NCBI RefSeq assembly: GCF_015209505.1
Contig: NZ_JADEYC010000019.1
Location: 142,099-206,098, forward strand
Length of the DNA stretch: 64,000 bases
Reading direction: 5' to 3'
DNA from: Saccharopolyspora montiporae
GTDB taxonomy: Bacteria; Actinomycetota; Actinomycetes; Mycobacteriales; Pseudonocardiaceae
Shown: one piece after another, positions 52,263-60,954 of the stretch
Layout: every line of letters starts with the position of its first letter
Numbering within the stretch: position 1 is the first letter of the stretch
Notes under the pieces: generated by a model
Told to the model about the DNA's origin: nothing
Database searches by the model: none
The model's input: the letters and a program-made list of their open reading frames with translations, nothing else
Position numbers and translations under genes: made by a program

Positions 52263-54752
52263 ATGCCGGACGGTTCCGGCGACGCGGTCGTCGATCTGCA
52301 CGAGGTCCGCGCCGGCATGGGCGATCTGGTCGGCGGCAAGGCGGCCAACCTCGGCGAGCTGCTCGCCGCCGGCGAGCGCGTGCCCGCTGGATTCTGCGTG
52401 ACGACCGGCGCTTTCGACTCCGGGGAGGTTCCCGCGGAGGCGATCGAGGCCGCCTACCGACGACTCGGTTCCGGGAAGGTCGCCGTGCGCTCCAGCGCGA
52501 CCGCCGAAGACCTCCCGGAGGCGAGTTTCGCCGGCCAGCAGGACACCTACCTCGATGTCGAGGGTGCCGCGCAGGTGGTCGACGCGGTACGCCGCTGCTG
52601 GGCCTCGCTGGACACCGAGCGGGCCGAGGCCTACCGGCGGGCCAACACCATCGACCGGGACGAGGTGCGCATGGCGGTGGTGGTGCAGCGCATGGTCGAT
52701 GCCGACACCGCCGGGGTGCTGTTCACCGCCGATCCGGTCACCGGGTCGCGCAGCCGGACGGTCGTGGAGGCGGTGCGCGGACTGGGCACCGGGGTCGTCG
52801 ACGGCTCGACCGAACCCGAGCACTACGCCGTCGACGACGGTGCCGCTCCCCGCGCGACCTCGGGGTGCCTGACCTCCGCGCAGCTGGGCGAGCTCGCCGC
52901 GGCCGGGCGCCGCGCGCAGGAGCTGTTCGGCGCACCGCAGGACGTCGAGTGGTGCCACGACCGGGACGGGACGCTGTGGCTGGTGCAGTCCCGGCCGATC
53001 ACCACGCTGTTCCCGCTGCCCCCGCAGGACCTGCCCGACATGCCGCGGCTGTACCTGGAAATCGGTCACCTGCAAGGGATGCTGCGCCCGTTCACGCCGA
53101 TGGGCATGGCGATGATGCAGCGGGTGTGGGAACGCTGGTGCGAGACCGAAGGCATCCCGGCGGGATCCGATCCGCGACGCGGGCCGATGGTCGACATCGG
53201 CGGGCGGCTGTACTTCGACCTGACCGCGATGGTCCGCAACAGGCGGCTGCGCGGGCGGCTGGTGGACGGTCTGCAGGTGTACGGGCCGCGGGTGCAGGCC
53301 GCGGTGGGGCGGGCGCTCACCGATCCGCGCTTCGCACCCGACCGCCGATCCCGAATCCCCGTCTCCGCGGTCCTGCGCGTGGCCGCGAAGCTGGCGCCGG
53401 TGGCGCTGGCCGCGACGGCGCGCTCGCTGGCGCGCCCGCACGCCGCCCGGGCCCGCGCCCAGCGCGGCGTGCAACGGCTGCGCGAGCTGCGCGGGCCGGG
53501 TGCGGACGCGGGACCACAGCAGCGGCTCGACTGGGTCTTCGACGCGGCGTTCCACGAGATGCTCGGCGGCGACTTCGGCCCGGTGCTCGGACCGACCTAC
53601 GCCGGGATCCTGGCCGGCAACGCACCGGCCGCGCTGCTGCGCGGGGTGGCGACGAAGACCGACACCGAGCGGGTGCTCGGTGGGATGCCGCACAACGTCA
53701 CCACCGAGATGGACCTGGCGCTGTGGCGAGTCGCCGAACGCGCCCGACCGCACCGGGAGCTGTTCACCGACCACTCCCCCGCGGAGCTGGCCGAACGCCA
53801 CCGCAGCGGCGAGTTGCCCGATGTCCGGGTCGACGCGTTCCTCACCGAGTACGGCCACCGCGCCTCCGGGGAAGTCGACATCGGGCTGCCCCGGTGGCGC
53901 GAGGACCCGGCGCCGGTGTTCGCCGCGGTGGCCAACTACCTGCGGCTGCAGGATCCCGAGCAGGCACCGGACCGGCGGTTCGAGCGGGCGGCAGCGGCGG
54001 CCCGGCGCGCGCTCGCCGAGCTCAGCGCCCGCGCGGTGCGCGCCCGTCCCGTGCGCGGGCGGATCGCCGCGTTCCTCATGCACCGCTCGCGGGAGCTCGC
54101 CGGGATGCGCGAATACGCCAAGTTCGCCTGGCTCGTCCCGTTCGCCGAGATGCGCAGGCAGCTGGTGCTCGCCGGCCGGGACCTCGCCGCCGCCGGTGTG
54201 CTGGACCGGGCCGAGGACATCATGTTCCTGAACGTCGACGAGGCCTGCGCCGGCGCCCGGGACGGCGCGGACCTGCGCGCGCTGGTGGCCGAGCGCCGCC
54301 GGGTGCACGAGCGGGAACGCACGCGCAGCCGCGTACCCGGCGCCCTGCTCAGCGATGGAACCGATCTGGAAGCGGCGAACCCCGCCGAACCGGCCCCGGA
54401 CGGCGGGCTCTCCGGCATGGCCGCCGCCCCGGGAGAAACCCGGGGCCGGGCACGCGTCATCGCCGATCCGGTCGGCGCATACCTGGAGCCGGGCGAGATC
54501 CTGGTGGCCGCAACCACGGATCCGGGCTGGACACCGCTGTTCATGACCGCGGCCGGCCTGGTCAGCGAAACCGGATCGCCGATCGCGCACGGCCCCACGG
54601 TCGCCCGGGAGTACGGCATTCCCGCGGTGATCTGCGTGCGCGACGCGACCAGCACGATCCGCACCGGCGACCTGCTGCACATCGACGGAACCAGCGGAAC
54701 GGTCGAAATCCTGCCCGAGGACGCCACCACCCCTGACGACCACGCACGGTGA
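52263..54752 (+). CDS. PEP-synthase-like phosphotransferase (rifampin phosphotransferase-related)
   Basis: The 829-residue protein has an ATP-grasp domain (GGKAANLGELLAAGERVPAG, AVRSSATAEDLPEASFAG, RMVDADTAGVLFTADPVTG), a central helical substrate-binding region and a C-terminal swivelling His domain. The catalytic His776 is in SPIAHGPTVAREYGIPA. The three-domain order is that of rifampin phosphotransferases and PEP synthases; the length matches the former. It may inactivate a rifamycin-like or other antibiotic by phosphorylation. ATG 52263 is chosen from GAGGAGGG upstream. The linkage to the GMC oxidoreductase upstream is by strand only. Confidence 0.85.
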   Translation: MPDGSGDAVVDLHEVRAGMGDLVGGKAANLGELLAAGERVPAGFCVTTGAFDSGEVPAEAIEAAYRRLGSGKVAVRSSATAEDLPEASFAGQQDTYLDVEGAAQVVDAVRRCWASLDTERAEAYRRANTIDRDEVRMAVVVQRMVDADTAGVLFTADPVTGSRSRTVVEAVRGLGTGVVDGSTEPEHYAVDDGAAPRATSGCLTSAQLGELAAAGRRAQELFGAPQDVEWCHDRDGTLWLVQSRPITTLFPLPPQDLPDMPRLYLEIGHLQGMLRPFTPMGMAMMQRVWERWCETEGIPAGSDPRRGPMVDIGGRLYFDLTAMVRNRRLRGRLVDGLQVYGPRVQAAVGRALTDPRFAPDRRSRIPVSAVLRVAAKLAPVALAATARSLARPHAARARAQRGVQRLRELRGPGADAGPQQRLDWVFDAAFHEMLGGDFGPVLGPTYAGILAGNAPAALLRGVATKTDTERVLGGMPHNVTTEMDLALWRVAERARPHRELFTDHSPAELAERHRSGELPDVRVDAFLTEYGHRASGEVDIGLPRWREDPAPVFAAVANYLRLQDPEQAPDRRFERAAAAARRALAELSARAVRARPVRGRIAAFLMHRSRELAGMREYAKFAWLVPFAEMRRQLVLAGRDLAAAGVLDRAEDIMFLNVDEACAGARDGADLRALVAERRRVHERERTRSRVPGALLSDGTDLEAANPAEPAPDGGLSGMAAAPGETRGRARVIADPVGAYLEPGEILVAATTDPGWTPLFMTAAGLVSETGSPIAHGPTVAREYGIPAVICVRDATSTIRTGDLLHIDGTSGTVEILPEDATTPDDHAR

Positions 54753-54897
54753 CGCGCCCGGATGTCCGGCCGGGTCACAGCCCTGCGCGCACCCGCACCA
54801 CGTCCGTTGTTCACCCACCGCGACCACGGCGCGGCTCTTCGAGTGATCTGCGCGTTCCCGACCCACGCCGCCGTGCCGCGCCACTACACACGAGGCC

Positions 54898-55596
54898 ATG
54901 CGCAACGAGAACGACGCCCGCCGTCCGCGCGGGTTCCGATCGCTGGTGTCCGATACCGCGTGGGCCGCGCTGGCGCAGGAAGGCGCGCGAAACCGCCACC
55001 GCGCCGGCGAACGCCTGCTGCACCAGGGCAGTCCCGGCGGGTGGGTGCTGCTGTGCCTGTCCGGCCGGTTGAAGGTCGTCTACGCCGAGCCCGACGGCCG
55101 CGAAGTCCTGCTCGCAGTGCGCGGTCCGGGCGACGTGCTCGGTGAGCTGTCCGGCCGGGACGGCCGCCCCCGTTCGGCCACGGTGCAGGCCATCGAACCC
55201 GGCATCACCGCGAAGCTGTCCGACCGGAGGTTCCTCGATCTCGCCGACGCGCTGGGGTCGCGCGAGCAGCTCTCCGCCTACATCGTCGGCAAAATGCGGG
55301 AAAGCGCCCCGCACGCCTGGCAGCTGGCGCATCGCACCACGGCGACCCGACTGGCCGAGCTCATCACCGCACTGATCGACGCGGCGGGACCGGATCACCC
55401 GCGCCCGGGCACCATCGCCATGTCCCAGGAGGAGCTGGCCGCGGCGCTCGGACTGGCCCGCTCGGCGATCACCCCGGTGCTGGCGCGGTGGAAGTCCGCG
55501 GGTCTGGTCCGCACGGCCCGCGGCAGGCTGGAGGTGCCCGATCCGGCCGCGCTGCACACCGGCGCTGTGTCCACTTCTGGACAGAACGCGACGTGA
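54898..55596 (+). CDS. Crp/Fnr family regulator with cyclic-nucleotide-binding domain
   Basis: The 232-residue protein has an N-terminal cNMP-binding beta roll with the phosphate cassette VLGELSGRDGRPRSATVQA (Glu and Arg-Ser-Ala as in Crp) near residues 80-99. The C-terminal winged helix has MSQEELAAALGLARSAITPVLARW. It is therefore a plausible cyclic-nucleotide sensor and DNA-binding protein. The cyclase-like gene starts 49 bases downstream on the same strand, giving a natural producer-sensor pair. The ATG lacks a good ribosome site and may be leaderless. Confidence 0.87.
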   Translation: MRNENDARRPRGFRSLVSDTAWAALAQEGARNRHRAGERLLHQGSPGGWVLLCLSGRLKVVYAEPDGREVLLAVRGPGDVLGELSGRDGRPRSATVQAIEPGITAKLSDRRFLDLADALGSREQLSAYIVGKMRESAPHAWQLAHRTTATRLAELITALIDAAGPDHPRPGTIAMSQEELAAALGLARSAITPVLARWKSAGLVRTARGRLEVPDPAALHTGAVSTSGQNAT

Positions 55597-55645
55597 CTGG
55601 CCGGCACGCTCGGTCCCGCCACGCACCCCGACACGAGGAGCACCG

Positions 55646-56611
55646 GTGGGACACGAATCCTCTCCCGACCCCGGCCAGTACAGCGGCGTTCTCGCCGTCG
55701 ACGTCCGCGGGTTCAGCAAGCACCACGACGCCGCGCAGGGCACGATCGTCCGCACGCTGCCCGAGGTCCTCAACCAAGCGGCCGTCCGGGCGAACATCAC
55801 CGATTTCCTGCAGGAGAACCGGTTCCGCGCGTTCCGCGGCGACGGCTACCTCATCGGCATCGAACCGAGCTCGGTGCGCGCCGTCGTGGACAGGTACTTC
55901 GACTCCCTGCAAGCCGAACTCCGGCGGCGCCGCACCGAACTGCAGGCGGTCGGCGTGCAGATGCGGATGCGCGCGAGCCTGCACCTGGGTCCGCTCCAGG
56001 CGTTCGACGAGCACCTGGCCGACTCGCCCGCCGGAACCGTGCCGGTCGAGGCGATGCGCATGATCGACGCACCGCAACTGCGCGCCCTGCTCGACCGTTC
56101 GGATCCGGAGGTCACGATGGTGGCCGTGGCGGTGTCCGACGACGTGATGAAGCACGTGATCCGCGGGGGCCGCACCGTGCGCCGCGCAACCGAGTTCGTG
56201 GCAGCACCGCTGCGGATCGCGGAGAAGGACTTCTCGGGCACCGGCCACCTGCGCGTGCCCACCCTCTCCGGAGACCTGCTCAGCAGCGGACTGCTCGGCG
56301 AGGCGGACGAGCCCGATCCGGCGGAGGAACCCGGCCCAGCGGAGACGGCCCAGCATTCCCCGACCGCCCCGGTTACCAACTTCGTCGGCGGGCCCGTCAC
56401 CAACGCCAACCAGGCCAGGGACATAGAGGGGGGAGTGCACATGCCGTCGGTGCACGCGGAAACGGGTGGCACCGCAGCGATGGGCAACATCGACCAGTCC
56501 ACGAACAAGCAGGAGAACTCCGGCCAGTTCACCACCCAGGGCGATGCCAACTTCGGCTCGTCGAGCGGTCGGCGCAGCAACCGTCCGCACCACGACACGA
56601 CCGGGAAGTGA
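55646..56611 (+). CDS. Class III nucleotide-cyclase-like protein with low-complexity signalling tail
   Basis: The 321-residue protein has an N-terminal cyclase core. Asp19 in LAVDVRGFS and Asp66 in FRGDGYLIGI fit the two metal Asp residues. Arg138 in VEAMRM fits the transition-state Arg, but the partner Asn is Val134 and a purine-specifying Lys is not evident. Residues about 215-240 form an acidic linker. The tail has GGPVTNANQARDIEGGVHMP (249-268) and GNIDQSTNKQENSGQFTT (280-297), both Gly/Asn/Gln-rich and amyloid-like. GTG 55646 follows GAGGAG at 5 bases. It is probably an atypical cyclase, possibly for pyrimidines, as in Pycsar. Confidence 0.75.
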   Translation: MGHESSPDPGQYSGVLAVDVRGFSKHHDAAQGTIVRTLPEVLNQAAVRANITDFLQENRFRAFRGDGYLIGIEPSSVRAVVDRYFDSLQAELRRRRTELQAVGVQMRMRASLHLGPLQAFDEHLADSPAGTVPVEAMRMIDAPQLRALLDRSDPEVTMVAVAVSDDVMKHVIRGGRTVRRATEFVAAPLRIAEKDFSGTGHLRVPTLSGDLLSSGLLGEADEPDPAEEPGPAETAQHSPTAPVTNFVGGPVTNANQARDIEGGVHMPSVHAETGGTAAMGNIDQSTNKQENSGQFTTQGDANFGSSSGRRSNRPHHDTTGK

Positions 56612-56618
56612 GCTAGCG

Positions 56619-58766
56619 ATGGAGGATCACGACGTCGATCGGTTCGGCATGTCCGACGCCGATGTCCCGCAGGAGGGGCGAGCACCTGCGCCTCCGGACA
56701 TGTCCGTCGAGCGCCTATCCAACGAAGAGTCACCGAGCCCCCGGTCCTCCGCGGTCTCGGCAAGCGAGGGCGCCAACGTCGCCGGCAAGGAAATCGACCA
56801 GTCACACAACAAGAACGACTACCGCGGTGCAGTCATCTACTCGCCCGAGTTAATTCCCGACCTCGCTCGATCGATGGTCGGGGATCGCAACGGGCGCGGG
56901 CTCCAAGACCCGGAAGCGCTTCGGCGACTGGCGGAGAACTACGTAGCACCGGACGGGCTGCTGGAAACACGTCACGGCCAGGGCCGAACCGCCCTCGACG
57001 TGCTCGTGGAACGCCGGGTCGTGCTGGTGAGCGCACCGGGAGACGAATGCGGCCAATTGTCAGCGTGCCTGCGCCTCAGCTATGAGCTGCAGCGGCGGAA
57101 ACCGGACCTCATCGTTCGCGAAGAGCTCATGGACCAGACCGTCCGCCTGCATCCCGCTACCCTGCTGGCGACGCAAGAACCTGCAGCGATCCTGATCGAC
57201 CTTCGCGGATCGGATGGCGCCGACCTCCAGGCGATCGACCGGGGCTTGGTCGAGCTCACCAACCACCTGCAGCATTACGACAGCTACCTCATGCTGATCA
57301 TCCCACCCGGCACTGAACGTTCGTTCGAAGATCGAGTTCCGGGTCGAGTGCACGTGCTGGGCAAACCTGATCCGATGCGAGTCCTAGCCCACATCACCGG
57401 TGTGGACGCGTCCACGCTCGTCGATGACACAGGTGTTCCGGAACAGCTCACCGACATGTGGCCGCCGAAGGTCAAGGCGGTGGCGGAAGCCGTGCGCGAT
57501 GCCACCGAACGCGGCGCACGACCACACCGCGCCCTGCACGACGCCCTGGAACAGGAGTCATCTGCCCGCCCGTCCGAGCTTCGGAATCGGATCCTCGAAC
57601 GGCAGGGCGAACAGGACGCCGAGTGGATCGCCTTACTGCTCGCCGCAGCCACCTTGGAAACCGCCTCTTCTCAGCACATCGCACAGGCTGCAGATCAACT
57701 GCTGGCACACAACGAAATCCCACCGCCTGAACCGAAAGCACCGCTGTTGCGCCGCAGCCCATCTGTCCGGTTGCAGCACCTGCCGACCGAGTGGTTCGAC
57801 CCGGTAGATCGAGCGTTCCGGGCACGCAGCTTCGGCACCGACGTGTTGCGCTATTTCTGGGACGAGCATCCTGACTTGCACGATCCCCTGCTCGCCTGGT
57901 TCGGCAGCCTTCCACGCCACGTGGACGACCTGGAACGCCACGACCTGGAGCAGCTCGCGGACAGGACGGTCCTGCTCGCACGGCAGGGCGGAGCCCGCAT
58001 CGCGCTCGGTCTGGCGACAAGCTGGACCAAAACGGCCGATTCAGCTGGAGGGCGATCGGCGCGGAGCCCCAGGGACCGATACCGCCGATCGATCGCCGTG
58101 CGCCTGCTGACGACAGCAGCGACCGACTCGGGACTCGGCAAGCCGGTGCGTCAGCAACTGTGGCATTGGGCGCGAGACGGCAACACCGACCTCAAACTTC
58201 TGACATCGGAGGTCTGTGGCGGAATCGGTGCAGCATTCCCCAGGATCGCCCTCACCCGGCTCAAACACCTGGCCGGATCCGAGGACGCCGAGGTACGCAC
58301 CTCGGTGCTGGGTTCGCTGCAGCAGATCGGCACCGAACTGGGCACTTCGCGTTTCCTGCGTTACCTGGCCGAATGGTTCGACGATGCTTCCCCGGCACGA
58401 CTGGACCTGATGTCACAGGGCGTGCACGAGGTCCTCACCGACCTGCCCGGCACCGTGGACCCGGAAGCAGCGGAGGGATTCTGGCGGCACGCGATCGACA
58501 CCATGCCCCCGAAACATATCAAGCCGCTCGTCGAGAGCTGGCTGCACGTCGCCGCACAACTGCACGTCGACCAGCGCGGCGAGATGGTCGAACCCCTCGT
58601 GCAGGCGACAGGCCCCGAATTCAACCGGATCGCACAGGTCAAGCACGCCAGCAAGCCCGAAAGCAGCTCTTTGGACTTGTCCGGGGTCAGCAGCGGTCTG
58701 GCGGACGTGGTCCGGCAGCTGTGGATCCGGCTGGAAGAGATCGATCCGGTTTGGGGGCGGGAATGA
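56619..58766 (+). CDS. Effector-like protein: prion-like N-terminus, degenerate P-loop domain, helical repeats
   Basis: The 715-residue protein, not recognised by family, has a disordered N-terminus with the motif GKEIDQSHNKNDYRGAV (56-72), which matches the tail of the upstream cyclase-like protein. Next is a Rossmann-like region resembling a P-loop NTPase: VVLVSAPGDECGQLSACLRL in place of Walker A (no Lys) and AAILIDLRGSDG as Walker B. The C-terminal half is helical and HEAT-like (SEDAEVRTSVLGSLQQIGTE). Two Leu codons are TTA (56850-56852 and 57633-57635), rare in such genomes and often bldA-controlled. Codon use is less GC-biased than in its neighbours. It is likely a recruited effector. 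Confidence 0.7.
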   Translation: MEDHDVDRFGMSDADVPQEGRAPAPPDMSVERLSNEESPSPRSSAVSASEGANVAGKEIDQSHNKNDYRGAVIYSPELIPDLARSMVGDRNGRGLQDPEALRRLAENYVAPDGLLETRHGQGRTALDVLVERRVVLVSAPGDECGQLSACLRLSYELQRRKPDLIVREELMDQTVRLHPATLLATQEPAAILIDLRGSDGADLQAIDRGLVELTNHLQHYDSYLMLIIPPGTERSFEDRVPGRVHVLGKPDPMRVLAHITGVDASTLVDDTGVPEQLTDMWPPKVKAVAEAVRDATERGARPHRALHDALEQESSARPSELRNRILERQGEQDAEWIALLLAAATLETASSQHIAQAADQLLAHNEIPPPEPKAPLLRRSPSVRLQHLPTEWFDPVDRAFRARSFGTDVLRYFWDEHPDLHDPLLAWFGSLPRHVDDLERHDLEQLADRTVLLARQGGARIALGLATSWTKTADSAGGRSARSPRDRYRRSIAVRLLTTAATDSGLGKPVRQQLWHWARDGNTDLKLLTSEVCGGIGAAFPRIALTRLKHLAGSEDAEVRTSVLGSLQQIGTELGTSRFLRYLAEWFDDASPARLDLMSQGVHEVLTDLPGTVDPEAAEGFWRHAIDTMPPKHIKPLVESWLHVAAQLHVDQRGEMVEPLVQATGPEFNRIAQVKHASKPESSSLDLSGVSSGLADVVRQLWIRLEEIDPVWGRE

Positions 58767-59536
58767 GCATGTTGGCCGATATCCGCTGGCGGCGCCTCCG
58801 GCACCGGCAGCTCGCGCAGGAGGTCCGCCGGAGAACGCTGACCGGTGCGGTAGCGGAGGACTCGATCAACGCGGAGCACACCGCCACCCTGGATCTGCCC
58901 AGCGCGGACCCGACGCTGCCGTTCGCGACCACGGTCACGGTTTTCGCGTGGTGCGGTTCTGCCGATGCGGAACCCTCCGCGTCGGACATCGCGCTGGCCG
59001 GGATCGCCCGGCGCGCCGAGCCGGTCGCGGCACGGCACCGGCTCACCGCGTCCGAGCGGGTCCGGGCCGAGCTGAACACCGCGCTGCTGCACTGGGAACC
59101 GGTGTCCGATTCCCGGGTGCAGGCCCGGGCGCAGTGCACGGTCGTCGACGTCGACCCCGATCTGGTGACCGCGGTTCGCGAACGGGAACAGGCCGAGCGC
59201 CGGAATGCGGTGCTGTCGTGGAACGATCAGCGGCGCGAACAGCAGCAGCAGGACATGTGCTCGCTGATCCGCGATCCGCTGCGGGCGACCGCGTGGTGGT
59301 TGCTCGATCACCACGACGAGCCCGAGCAGGCCGTACCGGTGGCGCAGAAGTTCCGCGAACTGCGGGACATCCTCGTAACCGAAGAGCGGGCGGATTCGCC
59401 GGGAACGCTGGTGGACGACCTGCTGGCCACCGACGACGGGGCCATCCGGGACTACCTGCTCACCAGGTTGCGCGGCGTGTTCGGCCACTACCGCCGGTCC
59501 GACCTCACCGACCGGCTCGACCGGCTCGAACACTGA
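58763..59536 (+). CDS. Hypothetical coiled-coil protein of the cyclase operon
   Basis: The 257-residue protein has an N-terminal basic helix (IRWRRLRHRQLAQEVRRR), a beta-rich middle (FATTVTVFAWCGSADAEPSA) and then a long charged helix with a Gln run (VREREQAERRNAVLSWNDQRREQQQQ). The middle-to-helix transition resembles SPFH/band-7 proteins, but the evidence is thin. A final Arg/Asp-rich helix follows (YRRSDLTDRLDRLEH). Its ATG overlaps the upstream stop (ATGA), so it is coupled to the effector-like gene, and a terminator follows it. It is probably a scaffold or partner of that system. Confidence 0.6.
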   Translation: MSMLADIRWRRLRHRQLAQEVRRRTLTGAVAEDSINAEHTATLDLPSADPTLPFATTVTVFAWCGSADAEPSASDIALAGIARRAEPVAARHRLTASERVRAELNTALLHWEPVSDSRVQARAQCTVVDVDPDLVTAVREREQAERRNAVLSWNDQRREQQQQDMCSLIRDPLRATAWWLLDHHDEPEQAVPVAQKFRELRDILVTEERADSPGTLVDDLLATDDGAIRDYLLTRLRGVFGHYRRSDLTDRLDRLEH

Positions 59537-59542
59537 AAGTTC

Positions 59543-59572
59543 GGTGCCCGGGCCGGTCGTGGTCCGGGCACC
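59543..59572 (+). terminator. Terminator closing the Crp-cyclase-effector operon
   Basis: GGTGCCCGG and CCGGGCACC form a perfect 9-bp stem around a 12-base loop, 6 bases after the last stop codon. It marks the module's downstream boundary. Confidence 0.75.
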
Positions 59573-59723
59573 CGGGGCTCTCGGTGTTCGGTCGGAACGC
59601 GCCGTTTCGCTCGTGGCGAGGTCCGCGGCGGGCGAACATCGGGCCCGCGGACCGCACCTCGCGGCTAATCTGCGTTCGCGGTGCACCGGTGGTGCGCCGG
59701 GATGCGCAGCGGGAGGTACGACG

Positions 59724-60944
59724 ATGGATCCGGATGAGCGCGATGCCGCGGGCTCCGGCGGCTACACGGCACCGCAGGACGTCGATGCCCGGCACGATTG
59801 GTTCGCCCGGATGCGGGCGGAAGAACCGGTGTGGTTCGACGAGCGGACCGGGTTCTGGCACGCGTTCGGCTACGACGACGTCGCGCACGTGCTCGCCGAA
59901 CCCGCGTCGTTCTCCTCCGAGCTGAGCCGGGTGTACCCGGATGCGGCCGACTTCGCCGAGGGCGAGCTCACCGCGATGGACCCGCCCCGGCACGCCCAGC
60001 TGCGCGCAGCGGTCGCGCAGGCGTTCACCCCGAAGGTCGTATCCGATCTGGAACCGCGCATCGCGGCCCTCACCGAGGACCTGCTGTCCGGAGTGGATGG
60101 TGATCGGTGGGACCTGGTCACCGACCTCGCCTACCCGCTCCCGGTCGCGGTGATCGGCGAGCTGCTCGGACTCCCGCCGGGGGACGGCGAGCTCATCCGG
60201 TCCTGGATCGAACCGATGCTGGAGCAGCAGAGCGGTGATCCCGTGGTGGGCGAAGAACTGTTCGGCGAGCGGACCGAAGCGATCCGGCAGCCGCGCACCG
60301 AGCTGCGCGACTACCTGGACGACCAGTGCCGCAGGCACCGCGGAACCGAGCGGGACGGTCTGCTCAGCGCGCTGCAGCGGTCCGATATGGACGGCGGTCT
60401 ACTGGGCAGCGGCGCGCTGATCAACATCGCCGAACTGCTCCTGCTGGCCGGGCACATCACCACCACCCTGCTGCTGGGCAGCACGGTGCTGCGGCTGCAA
60501 CAGCGGCCGGACCTGGCCGACGAGCTCCGCGGCGATCCCACCCGCATCCCGCGCGTGCTGGAGGAGGTGCTGCGCACCAGCAGCCCGTTCACCCAGGTGC
60601 TCCGGGTCACCACCGACCGGGTGCGTCTCGGCGGACGCGAGATCGACGCCGACCAGCCCGTCACCGTGTGGCTGGCCAGCGCCAACCGGGACGAAACCCG
60701 GTTCCACGACGCAGCGGATTTCCGTCCCGACCGCCACCCCAACCCACATCTGGCGTTCGGTCGCGGGATCCACTTCTGCCTCGGTGCTCCCCTGGCGCGC
60801 CTCGAAGGCCGGGTGGCGATCCAGGCGCTGCTCCGGCGCTTCCCGCGGATCGCCGCTCCGCACGACGATGCGCCCACCTTCTACACCAACCCGGCGCTCA
60901 CCGGCCCCAAGCGGCTCCCCGTCCACTGCCTGCCTACGTGCTGA
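59724..60944 (+). CDS. Cytochrome P450 (CYP107/105-like)
   Basis: The 406-residue bacterial P450 has the K-helix EEVLRTSSPFTQV, the substrate segment ASANRDETRFHDAADFRPDR, and the haem loop HLAFGRGIHFCLGAPLAR with the Cys ligand. The I-helix is LLLAGHITTTLLLG, where the usual acidic residue of AGHE/DTT is Ile. Atypical proton delivery or non-monooxygenase chemistry may follow. It has GGGAGG 7 bases upstream of the ATG. No ferredoxin gene is adjacent. Independent of the cyclase operon because of the terminator. Confidence 0.9.
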   Translation: MDPDERDAAGSGGYTAPQDVDARHDWFARMRAEEPVWFDERTGFWHAFGYDDVAHVLAEPASFSSELSRVYPDAADFAEGELTAMDPPRHAQLRAAVAQAFTPKVVSDLEPRIAALTEDLLSGVDGDRWDLVTDLAYPLPVAVIGELLGLPPGDGELIRSWIEPMLEQQSGDPVVGEELFGERTEAIRQPRTELRDYLDDQCRRHRGTERDGLLSALQRSDMDGGLLGSGALINIAELLLLAGHITTTLLLGSTVLRLQQRPDLADELRGDPTRIPRVLEEVLRTSSPFTQVLRVTTDRVRLGGREIDADQPVTVWLASANRDETRFHDAADFRPDRHPNPHLAFGRGIHFCLGAPLARLEGRVAIQALLRRFPRIAAPHDDAPTFYTNPALTGPKRLPVHCLPTC

Positions 60945-60954
60945 GGCGGCGGCC

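Noticed and set aside
52128..54905. Very long minus-strand open frame of over 900 codons opposite the phosphotransferase-like gene
   Set aside because: It is rich in Arg, His, Gly and Pro with no domain, and mirrors the GC-biased codons of the real plus-strand gene.
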